Below, piece after piece: positions 53,053 to 62,716 of a stretch of 64,000 nucleotides of DNA. Position 1 is the first letter of the stretch. Each line of letters opens with the position of its first letter. The notes beneath the pieces are model-generated. The model saw only the letters and a list, made by a program, of their open reading frames with translations, searched no databases and was not told the DNA's origin. The DNA comes from Neisseria animalis. GTDB taxonomy: Bacteria > Pseudomonadota > Gammaproteobacteria > Burkholderiales > Neisseriaceae. The stretch covers positions 1,674,001 through 1,738,000 of the forward strand of contig NZ_LR134287.1 in assembly GCF_900636515.1 (NCBI RefSeq), in the 5' to 3' direction. The position numbers and the translations under genes were made by a program.

Positions 53053-54546
53053 ATGTTAGCCGGAATCCCGATTCCCAAAGACACCATACGTCCGCCGGAA
53101 ACCGTACTCGTCAACATTACCCCTCAGGAAACGCGCGTAGCGGTATTGGAAGAAAACAATATCTGCGAGCTGCATATCGAGCGCAACAGCGAACACAGCT
53201 TGGTCGGCAACATCTATTTGGGCGTGGTGCGGCGCGTATTGCCCGGTATGCAGAGCGCATTTATCGACATCGGTTTGGAACGTGCCGCTTTCCTGCACAT
53301 TGTTGATGTTTTGGAACAACGCCGCAATCCCGATGAAACGCAGCGCATCGAGCATATGCTGTTTGAAGGGCAAACCATTCTGGTTCAGGTTATCAAAGAC
53401 CCTATCAATACAAAAGGCGCAAGGCTTTCCACTCAAATTTCGCTGGCGGGACGCTTTCTCGTCCACCTGCCGCAAGACGAACACATCGGTATTTCCCAAC
53501 GCATCGAAGACGAAACCGAACGCCAAAACCTACGCGACCGCCTGCTCAACCTGCTGCCCGAAGAAGCGGGACACGGCTACATTATCCGAACCAATGCCGA
53601 AAACGCCAGCGACGAACAGCTTCAAGCAGACATCAGCTACCTCACCAAAGTTTGGGAAAATATCCAACTCCAATCCAAAACCCAACCGCCCGAAACCCTG
53701 CTCTATCAGGATTTGCCGCTGGCCTTACGCGTCTTGCGCGATATGTTCAGCATCGACACACAGAAAATTCTCGTCGATTCCACCGAAAACTGCCGCAGAA
53801 TGCTGTCGTTTGCCGAACAATACGTACAAGGCGCAGTCGATAAAATCGAGCTGTTCAAAGGCGACCGCCCACTGTTTGAAACCCACAACGTCGAACAAGA
53901 AATCAGCCGCGCTCTGCAACCGCGCGTCAACCTGAACTTCGGCAGCTATCTCATCATCGAATCCACCGAAGCGATGACCACCATCGATGTCAACACCGGC
54001 GGCTTTGTCGGCGCGCGCAATTTCGATGAGACCATCTTCCGCACCAATCTCGAAGCCTGCCACATCATCGCCCGCGAGCTACGGCTACGCAATCTCGGCG
54101 GCATCATCATCATCGACTTTATCGACATGGCACAGGATTCACACCGCGAAGCCGTCTTGCAAGAGCTTGCCAAAGCCCTGAGTTTCGACCGCACCCGCGT
54201 TACCCTCAACGGCTTTACCAGCTTGGGACTGGTCGAGCTTACCCGCAAACGCTCGCGTGAAAACCTCAACCAAATCCTATGCGAACCATGCCCCTCCTGC
54301 CAAGGGCGCGGCCGCCTGAAAACACCGCAAACCATCTGCTACGAAATCCAACGGGAAATCGTCCGCGAAGCCCGCCGCTATGATGCCAAAGAGTTTCGCA
54401 TTCTCGCCGCACCCAACGTCATCGACCTCTTTTTAGACGAAGAATCCCAGTCGCTTGCCATGCTGATTGCCTTCATCGGCAAACCGATTTCATTGGCAGT
54501 AGAAACCGCCTACACGCAAGAGCAATACGACATCGTGTTAATTTAA
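53053..54546 (+). CDS. rng: Ribonuclease G
   Basis: 497 residues, RNase E/G family, processes the 5' end of 16S rRNA and decays some mRNAs. After a head of about 20 residues comes VLVNITPQETRVAVLEE, then the S1 domain HSLVGNIYLGVVRRVLPGMQSAFIDIGLERAAFLH. The catalytic part has TTIDVNTGGFVG and IIIIDFIDM with the metal aspartates, and CEPCPSCQGRGRLK is the zinc link. Length and lack of a C-terminal scaffold indicate RNase G rather than E. The ATG at 53053 is chosen over a TTG four codons earlier. Confidence 0.93.
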   Translation: MLAGIPIPKDTIRPPETVLVNITPQETRVAVLEENNICELHIERNSEHSLVGNIYLGVVRRVLPGMQSAFIDIGLERAAFLHIVDVLEQRRNPDETQRIEHMLFEGQTILVQVIKDPINTKGARLSTQISLAGRFLVHLPQDEHIGISQRIEDETERQNLRDRLLNLLPEEAGHGYIIRTNAENASDEQLQADISYLTKVWENIQLQSKTQPPETLLYQDLPLALRVLRDMFSIDTQKILVDSTENCRRMLSFAEQYVQGAVDKIELFKGDRPLFETHNVEQEISRALQPRVNLNFGSYLIIESTEAMTTIDVNTGGFVGARNFDETIFRTNLEACHIIARELRLRNLGGIIIIDFIDMAQDSHREAVLQELAKALSFDRTRVTLNGFTSLGLVELTRKRSRENLNQILCEPCPSCQGRGRLKTPQTICYEIQREIVREARRYDAKEFRILAAPNVIDLFLDEESQSLAMLIAFIGKPISLAVETAYTQEQYDIVLI

Positions 54547-54570
54547 ACTTGGCATCATGACATTATTGAA

Positions 54571-54611
54571 ATAAGGCCGTCTGCAAAACCGCATTTTGCA
54601 GACGGCTTTTG
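54571..54611 (+). terminator. Paired-DUS terminator after rng
   Basis: AAGGCCGTCTGCAAAA pairs with TTTTGCAGACGGCTTTT. Confidence 0.7.
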
Positions 54612-54663
54612 CTGCTCTCCAACTTCCCGCAAGCGAACCGCTCTTTTCCGCCCAAACAATAAA

Positions 54664-54705
54664 AAAGCCGTTCGGGGCAATCTTCCGATTATCCCGAACG
54701 GCTTT
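54664..54705. terminator. Second hairpin after rng, not DUS-based
   Basis: AAAGCCGTTCGGG pairs with CCCGAACGGCTTT. It can serve both rng and the convergent BCCT gene. Confidence 0.6.
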
Positions 54706-54721
54706 GCTTGGATACAGAAAA

Positions 54722-54828
54722 TATAGTCGAATAAAATAAGAATGAGACAAGGCAGCGAAGCCGCAGACAGTACACATAGTACGGCAAGGCAAAGCAACGC
54801 TGTATCATTCTTATTTTAAATGACTATA
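54722..54828 (+). repeat. 107-bp Correia-like element, copy I
   Basis: Full-length copy. It ends six bases from the stop codon of the BCCT transporter. Confidence 0.85.
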
Positions 54829-54834
54829 CAACGC

Positions 54835-56844
54835 TTACTCTGCCAACTCGCTCTGCTCGTGCGCCATCATTTCCTGTCCGACATTACCCAGCAGGCTCAG
54901 ATAACGCTCGTACTGTTTCAAAATATCCGCAATCAGCTCTTCACGGCTCATATAGCGCACATCGTAACCTGTTCTGCCGTCTGCAAAATAAGTAATCGGC
55001 AAATAAGTTTGCGTTTTACGGATATGCGGCAGGTAGTCTTCTTCCACCAACTGCTCCGCAACTTCCTGCTCAACCGATTTGATACCGTACACAAAATTAC
55101 GAACCGTCGCTTTTTCCACCACCAGCTCCACCGCCGGCTCCGACTGATCGAACATCACATTAATCTGCGTACTCAAACCATACTCAGACGACATTTCACT
55201 ACTCAGCTCCCGCATGGCAGGCAAAGCGGTATATTTCAAGAAACTGCGGATATCCCCCTCTTGCGAGTGGTTCAACATCTGCTCCAACCGCTCTTTCCAA
55301 CGCTCGCCCGTCCAAAAAATACTGGTCGGCGTGATTTTCGCACTAAAATATTTTTTGTCATTCACCAAAGCCTTCCACAAGCTGAACGCCATCAGCAGCA
55401 TCAATACGGCAAACGGCAGCGCGGTAATCAGCGTCATGGTCTGCAACACGCCCAAGCCGCCGCTGCCCAATAAAGCAATGGCCACCGCCGACATCAGCAC
55501 GCCCCACATGACAGCCTGCCATTTCGGTGCCGCCATGCCTTTGTCGCGCGAAGCAATATTATTCAGCACATAAATACCCGAGTCGGCGGAAGTAATGAAA
55601 AACAATGCAATGATAATCAAAGCAACCACGCTGCTGATGGCAGACAGCGGCAAATAATCCAAGAACGCAAACAACAGCGTTTCGGGCGAGCCGGTCATGG
55701 CAGCCAACGCACCGTCAGCCACATGGGTATCCAGCCAGATTGCGCTGTTGCCGAATACGGTAAACCACAAAATACTGAACACGCTCGGTACAGCCAATAC
55801 GCCGAACACAAACTCCCGAATGGTACGGCCTTTGGAGATACGGGCGATAAACAGGCCGACAAACGGAGCCCAAGAACACCACCACGCCCAATAAAGAATC
55901 GTCCAACCGCTGAACCAAGAAGTATTATCCGGCTCGTAAGTATAAGTTTTGAAACTCAATTCCACCAAATTGGACAAATAAAAACCCAAGTTATCACTGA
56001 ATGCCGACAGCAGGTACAAAGTCGGGCCGCTTACCAATACAAACAGCATTAATGAAGCCGCCAGCACCAAATTGGTTTCGCTCAGGATTTTCACACCCTT
56101 ACCCACGCCCGATACGGCCGAAATCACCGCCAGCGACATAACCACGACAATCACCGCAATCTGCAAACCGAAATTACTCTCGGCAATCCAACCGATTTGC
56201 TGCAGCCCCGAACTCATCTGCGCCGCACCAAAACCCAGCGTTGTGATGATACCGAACAGCGTTGCCACCAATGCCATCACATCAATCGCATCGCCGAAAC
56301 CGCCGTTAATTTTATCTTTCAAAAGCGGATAAAAGCAGGAGCGCAATGCCAGCGGCAGCTTGTAGCGGAAGCCGAAATAAGCCAGCGCCAACGCAATCAC
56401 ACCGTATACCGCCCAAGCATGGATACCCCAGTGGAAAAACGTGTGCAGCATGGCAGACTGTGCATTACCGTTACTGATTGGCGAAGTGAAATGTGACAAA
56501 GGCTCTGCCACGCCGAAAAACATCAAGCCCACGCCCATGCCGGCGGCAAACAGCATCGCCAGCCACGACATAAACGAAAACTCCGGCTCTTCCTCGTCCG
56601 AACCGAGCTTGATACTGCCGAGATTACCGAGACTGACCAAAATCAGAAACAGCAGGAAAACGGAAACAATCAAAATGTAAAACCAGCTAAAATGCTTGAA
56701 AATCGCTGTTTTAGCCAAGTCCAACATATTCTGCGTCGCCTCAGGAACCAACAAGGTAGCGGCAAGCAAAGACAAAACGGATAATAAGGTAGTGCTAATC
56801 ACCACCGGATTAAACGACGATTTTTGTCGGATAAATGAGAACAT
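54835..56844 (-). CDS. betT: BCCT-family betaine/choline transporter
   Basis: 669 residues with twelve membrane segments. The substrate site is in helix 8, WTILYWAWWCSWAPFVGLFIARISKGRT, the BCCT signature. Helix 3 has FAAGMGVGLMFFGVAEPL. A C-terminal cytoplasmic domain of about 160 residues (WKERLEQMLNHSQEGD onwards) is like that of BetT, which takes up choline by proton symport in response to osmotic stress. The start at 56844 has AAGGA at good distance; an ATG three codons earlier abuts it. Choline versus glycine betaine is not decided by sequence. Confidence 0.9.
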   Translation of the reverse strand: MFSFIRQKSSFNPVVISTTLLSVLSLLAATLLVPEATQNMLDLAKTAIFKHFSWFYILIVSVFLLFLILVSLGNLGSIKLGSDEEEPEFSFMSWLAMLFAAGMGVGLMFFGVAEPLSHFTSPISNGNAQSAMLHTFFHWGIHAWAVYGVIALALAYFGFRYKLPLALRSCFYPLLKDKINGGFGDAIDVMALVATLFGIITTLGFGAAQMSSGLQQIGWIAESNFGLQIAVIVVVMSLAVISAVSGVGKGVKILSETNLVLAASLMLFVLVSGPTLYLLSAFSDNLGFYLSNLVELSFKTYTYEPDNTSWFSGWTILYWAWWCSWAPFVGLFIARISKGRTIREFVFGVLAVPSVFSILWFTVFGNSAIWLDTHVADGALAAMTGSPETLLFAFLDYLPLSAISSVVALIIIALFFITSADSGIYVLNNIASRDKGMAAPKWQAVMWGVLMSAVAIALLGSGGLGVLQTMTLITALPFAVLMLLMAFSLWKALVNDKKYFSAKITPTSIFWTGERWKERLEQMLNHSQEGDIRSFLKYTALPAMRELSSEMSSEYGLSTQINVMFDQSEPAVELVVEKATVRNFVYGIKSVEQEVAEQLVEEDYLPHIRKTQTYLPITYFADGRTGYDVRYMSREELIADILKQYERYLSLLGNVGQEMMAHEQSELAE

Positions 56845-57046
56845 ACTCAACATTCCTTCATATTTTATCGTTAAATGAAATGGAAATTTTCAGACGGCCA
56901 TACACGGTATCCGTTCAGGCGCGGAAGAAAAGTAAAATTGAAAGTTTCAATGAAACCATAAGTTTGATAGCTTGCAATGATAACATAAAACCCCAACATT
57001 CCCAAATCAGCCGCTAAACCTGCCGAAACGGCCGCGCAAAACAGCA

Positions 57047-57100
57047 AAAGGCCGTCTGCAAAACGCCCGATTCAAAACAGGCATTTTGCAGACGGCCTTT
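57047..57100 (-). terminator. Paired-DUS terminator of the NCS2 permease gene
   Basis: AAAAGGCCGTCTGCAAAA pairs with TTTTGCAGACGGCCTTT, 17 bases beyond the stop codon. Confidence 0.65.
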
Positions 57101-57116
57101 GATGCGGCAAAATCTT

Positions 57117-58430
57117 TTAGCCGCCCAAATACCAGAACTTAACCGCCCACAATACGGCTACTACCCATACCATCGGCGGTACGTCTTTCGCACGGCCGCA
57201 CAGCAGCTTAATCACCGCATAGCTGATGAAGCCGACGGCGATGCCGTCTGCAATCGAGTAAGTAAACGGCATGAAGACAATGGTCAGGAAAGCGGGAGCG
57301 GCTTCGGTCATGTCGTCCCAATCAATCTCTTTGGCACTACGCAGCATCTGCACGCCCACATACAGCAACGCGGGTGCGGTGGCGAATGCGGGCACACTCT
57401 GCGCCAGCGGTGCGAACACCAGACAAGCCAGCATCAATACGCCGACTGTTACGGCGGTCAGACCGGTGCGTCCGCCTGCCGCCACGCCCGCCGCGCTTTC
57501 TACATAAGGCGTGGTCGAAGACGTACCCATGGTCGCACCGGCGACAATCGCGGTGGAATCCGCCAGCAATGCGCGTTTCAGACGCGGCAGTTTGCCGTCG
57601 ACCAGTAGACCGGCGCGGTGGGATACGCCGACCAGCGTGCCTGTGGAGTCAAACAAGTCCACCAAGAAAAATACGAAAATCACGCTGACCATGCTGACGG
57701 TGAACAAACCTTCGAAATCCATCTGCATAAACGTCGGCGCAACACTCGGCACGCTGCCGACTACGCCTTTAAACTCGCTCAAGCCCAGCAGCGACGACAC
57801 CGCAGTCAGTGCCAGAATCGTGATGATGAGTGCGGCGCGGATGCGGAAATAACCCAATACCACCACCATCGCGAAACCCGCCATCGCCAGCAACACCGAA
57901 GGCTCGTGCACATCGCCCAAGCCGACCAGCGTTGCCGGATTATCGACAATCACACCCGCGCCTTTGAGCGCAATCAATGCCAAAAACAGGCCGATACCGG
58001 CGGCAATCGACATTTTCAAACCCATGGGCAGCGCGTTTACCAACATCTCGCGCACTTTAAACAGGCTGAATACGATAAAAATAATGCCCGACATAAACAC
58101 CGCACCCAAAGCTACCTGCCAAGGCACGCCCATGCCTTTGACCACGGCAAAGGTAAAGTAAGCGTTCAAGCCCATGCCCGGCGCAAGCGCAATCGGATAA
58201 TTGCCGACAAAGCCCATCACGAAGCAGCCGATGGCGGCGGCGATACAGGTTGCCACAAACACCGCGCCCATATCCATACCCGCCTCGCCCAAAATCAGCG
58301 GATTGACGATGATGATGTAGCACATGGTCAAAAACGTGGTTAAACCCGCCATCAGCTCCGTGCGGACATTCGTGCCGTTTTCGCTCAAGCGGAACAGTCG
58401 GTCAAACAAACTGGAATGTGAAGTATTCAT
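57117..58430 (-). CDS. NCS2-family purine permease, AzgA-like
   Basis: 437 residues with about twelve to fourteen membrane segments. The head ENGTNVRTELMAGLTTFLTMCYIIIVNP is that of the AzgA branch (adenine, guanine, hypoxanthine). APGMGLNAYF and DLFDSTGTLVGVSHRAGLL are conserved substrate-site segments, followed by GTSSTTPYVESAAGVAAGGRTGLTAV. It imports purine bases by proton symport. The exact base is inferred. Confidence 0.93.
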   Translation of the reverse strand: MNTSHSSLFDRLFRLSENGTNVRTELMAGLTTFLTMCYIIIVNPLILGEAGMDMGAVFVATCIAAAIGCFVMGFVGNYPIALAPGMGLNAYFTFAVVKGMGVPWQVALGAVFMSGIIFIVFSLFKVREMLVNALPMGLKMSIAAGIGLFLALIALKGAGVIVDNPATLVGLGDVHEPSVLLAMAGFAMVVVLGYFRIRAALIITILALTAVSSLLGLSEFKGVVGSVPSVAPTFMQMDFEGLFTVSMVSVIFVFFLVDLFDSTGTLVGVSHRAGLLVDGKLPRLKRALLADSTAIVAGATMGTSSTTPYVESAAGVAAGGRTGLTAVTVGVLMLACLVFAPLAQSVPAFATAPALLYVGVQMLRSAKEIDWDDMTEAAPAFLTIVFMPFTYSIADGIAVGFISYAVIKLLCGRAKDVPPMVWVVAVLWAVKFWYLGG

Positions 58431-58757
58431 TAGATTTCAACAATAAAAAGAAAAAGAATGTTAATTCGACATTATACTGAAAATCCGAGCGCAATACTGC
58501 TTTTCATGCTAAAAACATCGTCCCGCCCGCTCTTTCGGCAACACAGCCAAACCGCTACGCTCCATCAGGCAGCAAAACCGTTTTGCCCGATTTTGCAGAC
58601 GGCATGGTTTTCCGGCAAACCGTCAAAGGCCGTCTGCAAAATCACGTTTTCCCTTCACAGCATATCATCGGACAACGCTCCACCAAGCCAAACAACCGAG
58701 CCGCAGACAATACCAGTCATACGGGCGGCAACCTGCTGCTTCAACAGTTTTGCCAAA
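58431..58757. other. Spacer upstream of the NCS2 permease gene
   Basis: Contains an uptake sequence at about 58590-58605 and another near 58628. No gene is supported. Confidence 0.4.
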
Positions 58758-58962
58758 CCCATTCTTGGGGCAAAATCCCGCAGCGCCGTACCGCTTCGGG
58801 TTAATAAACGAGACAATCGCCGCCAAACGCCGCCCGTACCCGCCTTGATGTACAACAGCCGTCCCAACCCGACAAAAAAGCCGTCTGCAAAATCCGCCAG
58901 TAACGGTTGTGATGATGCAGATGGCTTGTAACGGATTGCCAACAGATTTGCAGACGGCCTTT
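58758..58962. repeat. 205-bp direct repeat, copy 1
   Basis: Begins CCCATTCTTGG and ends in CAGACGGCCTTT. It includes the hairpin-like set of uptake words GCCGTCTGCAAAATC and GATTTGCAGACGG-type ends. Copy 2 follows after 66 bases with about 90 per cent identity by eye. Confidence 0.85.
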
Positions 58963-59028
58963 CAACCAAGCCGCAGACAATACCAATCACACAGGAAGAA
59001 AACCATTCAATTCAATAGCCTAGTTAAT

Positions 59029-59231
59029 CCCATTCTTGGAAAAATCCCGCAACGCTGTACCGCTTCGGGTTAATGCACGAGATAAACGTCGCCAAACGCC
59101 GCCCGTACCCGCCTTGATGTACAACAGCCGTCCCAGCCCGACAAAAAAGCCGTCTGCAAAATCTGCCTTCAACGGCTGTGATGATGCAGACGGCTTGTAA
59201 CGGATTGCCAACAGATTTGCAGACGGCCTTT
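59029..59231. repeat. 205-bp direct repeat, copy 2
   Basis: A 203-base copy, which runs into the tsaD stop codon. On the minus strand both copies have an open frame reading GFFVGLGRLLYIKAGTGG, so a decayed gene duplicated in tandem is possible. Confidence 0.85.
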
Positions 59232-60300
59232 ACCCTTGCTGCACGATATCCGCCAGCGGCCAGCGCGGTTTCACATTAAATGCCCCCGCTTCCTGCCGGT
59301 TATGCAAGCGCATCGCACCGGCGAAAGCAATCATCGCACCGTTGTCGGTACAGTATGCCAGCGGCGGGAAATACACTTTTACCGCTTCTTCGGGGTGGGA
59401 TTGCTTTTTATTTGCAGACGGCCTCTGTACCGTCAGACGGCTGAATTCGTCACGCAGCTTCCAGTTTGCGCCCACGCCGCCCGCCACCACCAAGGTGCGG
59501 AACCCTGTATCCAGCAAGGCTTTTTTCGACTTAGCCACCAGCACGTCCGCCACTGCGTCCTGAAAGGCGCGGCAGATGTCGTTGCGTGTTTGCTCGGGAA
59601 TCTCATTACCGCCGCTTTCGGCGCGCACTTTTTCCACTGCAGTCAGCACGGCGGTTTTCAAGCCGGAAAAACTCATCTGCAAATCATGCGAATGCAGCAT
59701 GGGGCGTGGAAATTGGAAGGCATCGGCACGGCCGAGTCTGGCCAGCTCCGAAAGTTTCGCCCCGCCCGGATAAGGCAGCCCCAACAGCTTGGCGGTTTTA
59801 TCAAACGCTTCGCCCGCCGCATCGTCCACACTCTCGCCCAGCAGCGTGTAATCGCCGATGCCGCGCACGGCCATAAACTGCGTATGCCCGCCCGACACCA
59901 GCAAAGCTACAAACGGAAATTCGGGTTTGTCGTCCGCCAAGAGCGGCGACAACAAATGCCCTTCCAAATGGTGCACCGGAATCACAGGCTTATCCAGCGC
60001 AAACGCCAGCGCGTTGGCATAGCTCGAACCTGCCAGCAGCGCACCGCCCAAACCCGGCCCCTGCGTAAAGGCAACCGCGTCGATGTCGCCGTAACCGACA
60101 CCCGCCTCCTGCAGGCAGCCTTCGGTCAGCGGCACGAGGCGGCGGATGTGGTCGCGGCTCGCCAGCTCCGGCACCACGCCTCCGTATTCGGCGTGCATGG
60201 CCATTTGGGTGTGCAGGTGGTGCGCCAGCAAACCGCGTTCGGTGTCGTATAAGGCAACACCTGTTTCGTCACAAGAAGATTCAATTCCTAATACCAGCAT
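59230..60300 (-). CDS. tsaD: tRNA N6-adenosine threonylcarbamoyltransferase TsaD
   Basis: 356 residues. Transfers threonylcarbamoyl to A37 of tRNAs reading ANN codons. It opens [18 protein letters not shown]; metal histidines are in [10 protein letters not shown] and [11 protein letters not shown], with the ATP loop in LVSGGHTQF and [16 protein letters not shown], and [13 protein letters not shown] near the end. Between ANWKLRDEF and the YFPPL segment there is an insertion reading [10 protein letters not shown], encoded by an uptake sequence. The start at 60300 matches the family; eight further codons are open. Confidence 0.95.
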   Translation of the reverse strand: MLVLGIESSCDETGVALYDTERGLLAHHLHTQMAMHAEYGGVVPELASRDHIRRLVPLTEGCLQEAGVGYGDIDAVAFTQGPGLGGALLAGSSYANALAFALDKPVIPVHHLEGHLLSPLLADDKPEFPFVALLVSGGHTQFMAVRGIGDYTLLGESVDDAAGEAFDKTAKLLGLPYPGGAKLSELARLGRADAFQFPRPMLHSHDLQMSFSGLKTAVLTAVEKVRAESGGNEIPEQTRNDICRAFQDAVADVLVAKSKKALLDTGFRTLVVAGGVGANWKLRDEFSRLTVQRPSANKKQSHPEEAVKVYFPPLAYCTDNGAMIAFAGAMRLHNRQEAGAFNVKPRWPLADIVQQG

Positions 60301-60429
60301 TGTTTGAGGCCGTCTGTAAAACAAGCCGTCATTTTAGCGGATTTTGCCCGGCCTGCGGATTTTACGCGCAAATTTCCGCGCAACACCAAATTAAGCTAAA
60401 ATACGCGCACTCTGTTTTTCCGCAAGCAC

Positions 60430-60921
60430 ATGACTACCGAAACCAAAAACTATCTTACGCCTGTCGGCTGGCAGGCATTGAAAGACGAGCTGTACCAGCT
60501 TGTCAATAAAGAACGTCCCGAAATCGTGCAGGTTGTCAACTGGGCGGCAGGCAACGGCGACCGCAGCGAAAACGGCGACTATCTTTACGGCAAACGCCGT
60601 ATGCGCGAAATCGACCGCCGTATCCGCTTTTTGACCAAGCGTTTGGAAGCCGCCGTAGTCGTCGATCCGGAACAGCGCGAGCCGACCGACCAAGTTTTTT
60701 TCGGTGCAACGGTAACCCTGCTGCGCGGCGACGGCAGCGAACAGACGGTAAAAATTGTCGGCGTGGACGAAATCGATACCGCCCAAAACAAAATCTCATG
60801 GATTTCGCCGCTTGCCCGCTGCCTGATTAAAGCCCGTGAAGGAGACGAGGTAGTATTGCGCGGGCCGGACGGTGCGGAAACCATTGAAATTTTGGAAGTT
60901 GCCTACTGCCGTATCGATTGA
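60430..60921 (+). CDS. greB: Transcription elongation factor GreB
   Basis: 163 residues. GreB rescues backtracked RNA polymerase by stimulating transcript cleavage. The N-terminal coiled coil has YLTPVGWQALKDELYQL and GDRSENGDYLYGKRRMREID, with the acidic tip D-x-S-E-N. The C-terminal FKBP-like domain has FGATVTLLRGDG, IDTAQNKISWISPLARCLIKAREGDEV. The GDYLYGKKR-like segment marks GreB rather than GreA. tsaD diverges from it. Confidence 0.95.
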   Translation: MTTETKNYLTPVGWQALKDELYQLVNKERPEIVQVVNWAAGNGDRSENGDYLYGKRRMREIDRRIRFLTKRLEAAVVVDPEQREPTDQVFFGATVTLLRGDGSEQTVKIVGVDEIDTAQNKISWISPLARCLIKAREGDEVVLRGPDGAETIEILEVAYCRID

Positions 60922-60958
60922 TTGCCCACGATACGCTTTCCATGCCAAGGCTGCCTTA

Positions 60959-61065
60959 TATAGTCATTTAAAATAAGAATGATACAGCGTTGCTTTGCCT
61001 TGCCGTACTATGTGTACTGTCTGCGGCTTCGCTGCCTTGTCTCATTCTTATTTTATTCGACTATA
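60959..61065 (-). repeat. 107-bp Correia-like element, copy J
   Basis: Full-length copy 37 bases after greB, same orientation as copies A, F and H. Confidence 0.85.
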
Positions 61066-61082
61066 TTATCTTCGGTATAATC

Positions 61083-61131
61083 AAAAGCCGTCTGTAAAAA
61101 TGCGCCCGCATATCATTTTGCAGACGGCATT
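61083..61131 (+). terminator. Paired-DUS hairpin between greB and trkH
   Basis: AAAGCCGTCTGTAAAAATG pairs with CATTTTGCAGACGGCAT. Confidence 0.55.
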
Positions 61132-61178
61132 ATTCCGTATTTTTGAATCCCGCCGTTGTCAGACGGTATGTTCCATAC

Positions 61179-62636
61179 ATGTATAAAGTTATCCCGATTA
61201 TCCATATCCTGTCCAAGCTCGGCGTATTGTTTTCGCTGCTGATGCTGGTGCCGACACTGATGGCGCACTTTACGGCAGACGGTACGTTTTCCGCCTTTGC
61301 CCGTACTGTTTTGGTAACACTTATCGGCTCGTGTACCGTATGGATTCTGACCATGCGCTACCAACGCGAAATGCGGGTACGCGACGGCTTTACGCTGGTG
61401 ATGATGTTGTGGGTCGCTTTTGCCGTGTCCGCCGCCATGCCGATTTATCTGTATATGCCGTCGATGAGCTTTGTCGATGCGTTTTTTGAAGCAATGTCGG
61501 GGCTGACCACTACCGGTGCAACCGTTATCAGCGGTTTGGACTCGCTGCCGCCCACGCTGAACTTCTGGCGGCATATGCTCAACTGGCTGGGCGGCATGGG
61601 GATTATCGTATTGGCTGTGGCGATTCTGCCGATGCTGGGCGTAGGCGGCACGCAGATGTTCAAAGCGGAAATCCCGGGAGTGGACAAAGACAGTAAAATG
61701 GCACCGCGCATTTCCCAAGTGGCGAAAAAGCTGTGGCTGTTTTACAGTCTGACCACGCTGGCGGCATTCTTATCTCTGTATTGGGCCGGCATGAGCTGGT
61801 TTGACGCGCTGTGCCATGCGATGTCCACCGTTGCTTTGGGCGGCTTTTCCACCCACGACGACAGCATTGCCCATTTCGATTCGCCCGCCGTAGAAGCCAC
61901 GATTGCCTTGTTTACCCTGTTTGGAGCCATCAATTTCGCCAGCCATTTCAGCGCATTCGGCAACCGTTCGCTAAAAGTGTATTGGAAAGACGAAGAATGC
62001 CGTATGTTGTTGCTGGTATTGTTCGGCAGTATCTCGGCGGCGGCTCTGTATCTCTGGCAGCAACAGGTTTACAGCACGCCGGAAGAAGCCTTGCGCTTTG
62101 TCGGCTTCAACTTCATCTCCATCGGTTTGGCCAGCGGCTTTGCCAATGCCGATTTCGGTACTTGGCCGCTGTTTGTTTCCCTGTGGATGTTCTTCCTCTC
62201 CAATCTGCTTGCCTGTTCCGGCTCGATGGGCGGCGGCATTAAAAACGTGCGCGCGCTGGTTTTGTTCAAATTCAGCCTGCGCGAAATGACCATATTGCTG
62301 CACCCGCGCGCCGTCCGCACCGTTAAGGTAAACAGCCGCTCCATTCCCGAACGCATGGCATTGGCGGTGATGTCGTTTATTTTTGTCTATTTCATGACCG
62401 TTGTCTTGTTCAGCTTCCTCCTGATGGCTTCGGGTTTGGACTTCGTTACCGCCTTTACCGCCGTAATTGCCTGCATCACCAACGCCGGCCCGGGCTTGGG
62501 CGAAATCGGCCCCGCCTACAATTACGCAGGGCTGACAGCCGTACAAAAAGGCTTATGTACCGCCGTTATGCTGTTGGGGCGTTTGGAAATTTTCACCGTA
62601 CTGATGCTGTTTACACCGGCATACTGGAAAAAATAA
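61179..62636 (+). CDS. trkH: Trk potassium transporter membrane subunit TrkH
   Basis: 485 residues, like E. coli TrkH (483). Four P-loop repeats give the potassium pore; the first filter is SGLTTTGATVISGLDSLP and the second DALCHAMSTVALGGFSTHD. Others are FISIGLASGFANADF and CITNAGPGLGEIGPAYNYAG. It needs the cytoplasmic TrkA, which is not in this window. The start at 61179 gives the normal head MYKVIPIIHILSKLG; a TTG twelve codons upstream is open, and the ribosome site is weak. Confidence 0.94.
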   Translation: MYKVIPIIHILSKLGVLFSLLMLVPTLMAHFTADGTFSAFARTVLVTLIGSCTVWILTMRYQREMRVRDGFTLVMMLWVAFAVSAAMPIYLYMPSMSFVDAFFEAMSGLTTTGATVISGLDSLPPTLNFWRHMLNWLGGMGIIVLAVAILPMLGVGGTQMFKAEIPGVDKDSKMAPRISQVAKKLWLFYSLTTLAAFLSLYWAGMSWFDALCHAMSTVALGGFSTHDDSIAHFDSPAVEATIALFTLFGAINFASHFSAFGNRSLKVYWKDEECRMLLLVLFGSISAAALYLWQQQVYSTPEEALRFVGFNFISIGLASGFANADFGTWPLFVSLWMFFLSNLLACSGSMGGGIKNVRALVLFKFSLREMTILLHPRAVRTVKVNSRSIPERMALAVMSFIFVYFMTVVLFSFLLMASGLDFVTAFTAVIACITNAGPGLGEIGPAYNYAGLTAVQKGLCTAVMLLGRLEIFTVLMLFTPAYWKK

Positions 62637-62650
62637 CCTTCGCGGGCATA

Positions 62651-62699
62651 AAAAGGCCGTCTGCAAAACGGGCAAACCGCATTTTGCAGACGGCCTTTC
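62651..62699. terminator. Bidirectional paired-DUS terminator
   Basis: AAAAAGGCCGTCTGCAAAACGG pairs with CCGCATTTTGCAGACGGCCTTT, between the convergent trkH and pepN. Confidence 0.75.
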
Positions 62700-62716
62700 A
62701 GCAACGGCAATCCGTA

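Noticed and set aside
61143..61178. Longer TrkH start at TTG 61143
   Set aside because: It overlaps the hairpin region and adds residues not found in TrkH.
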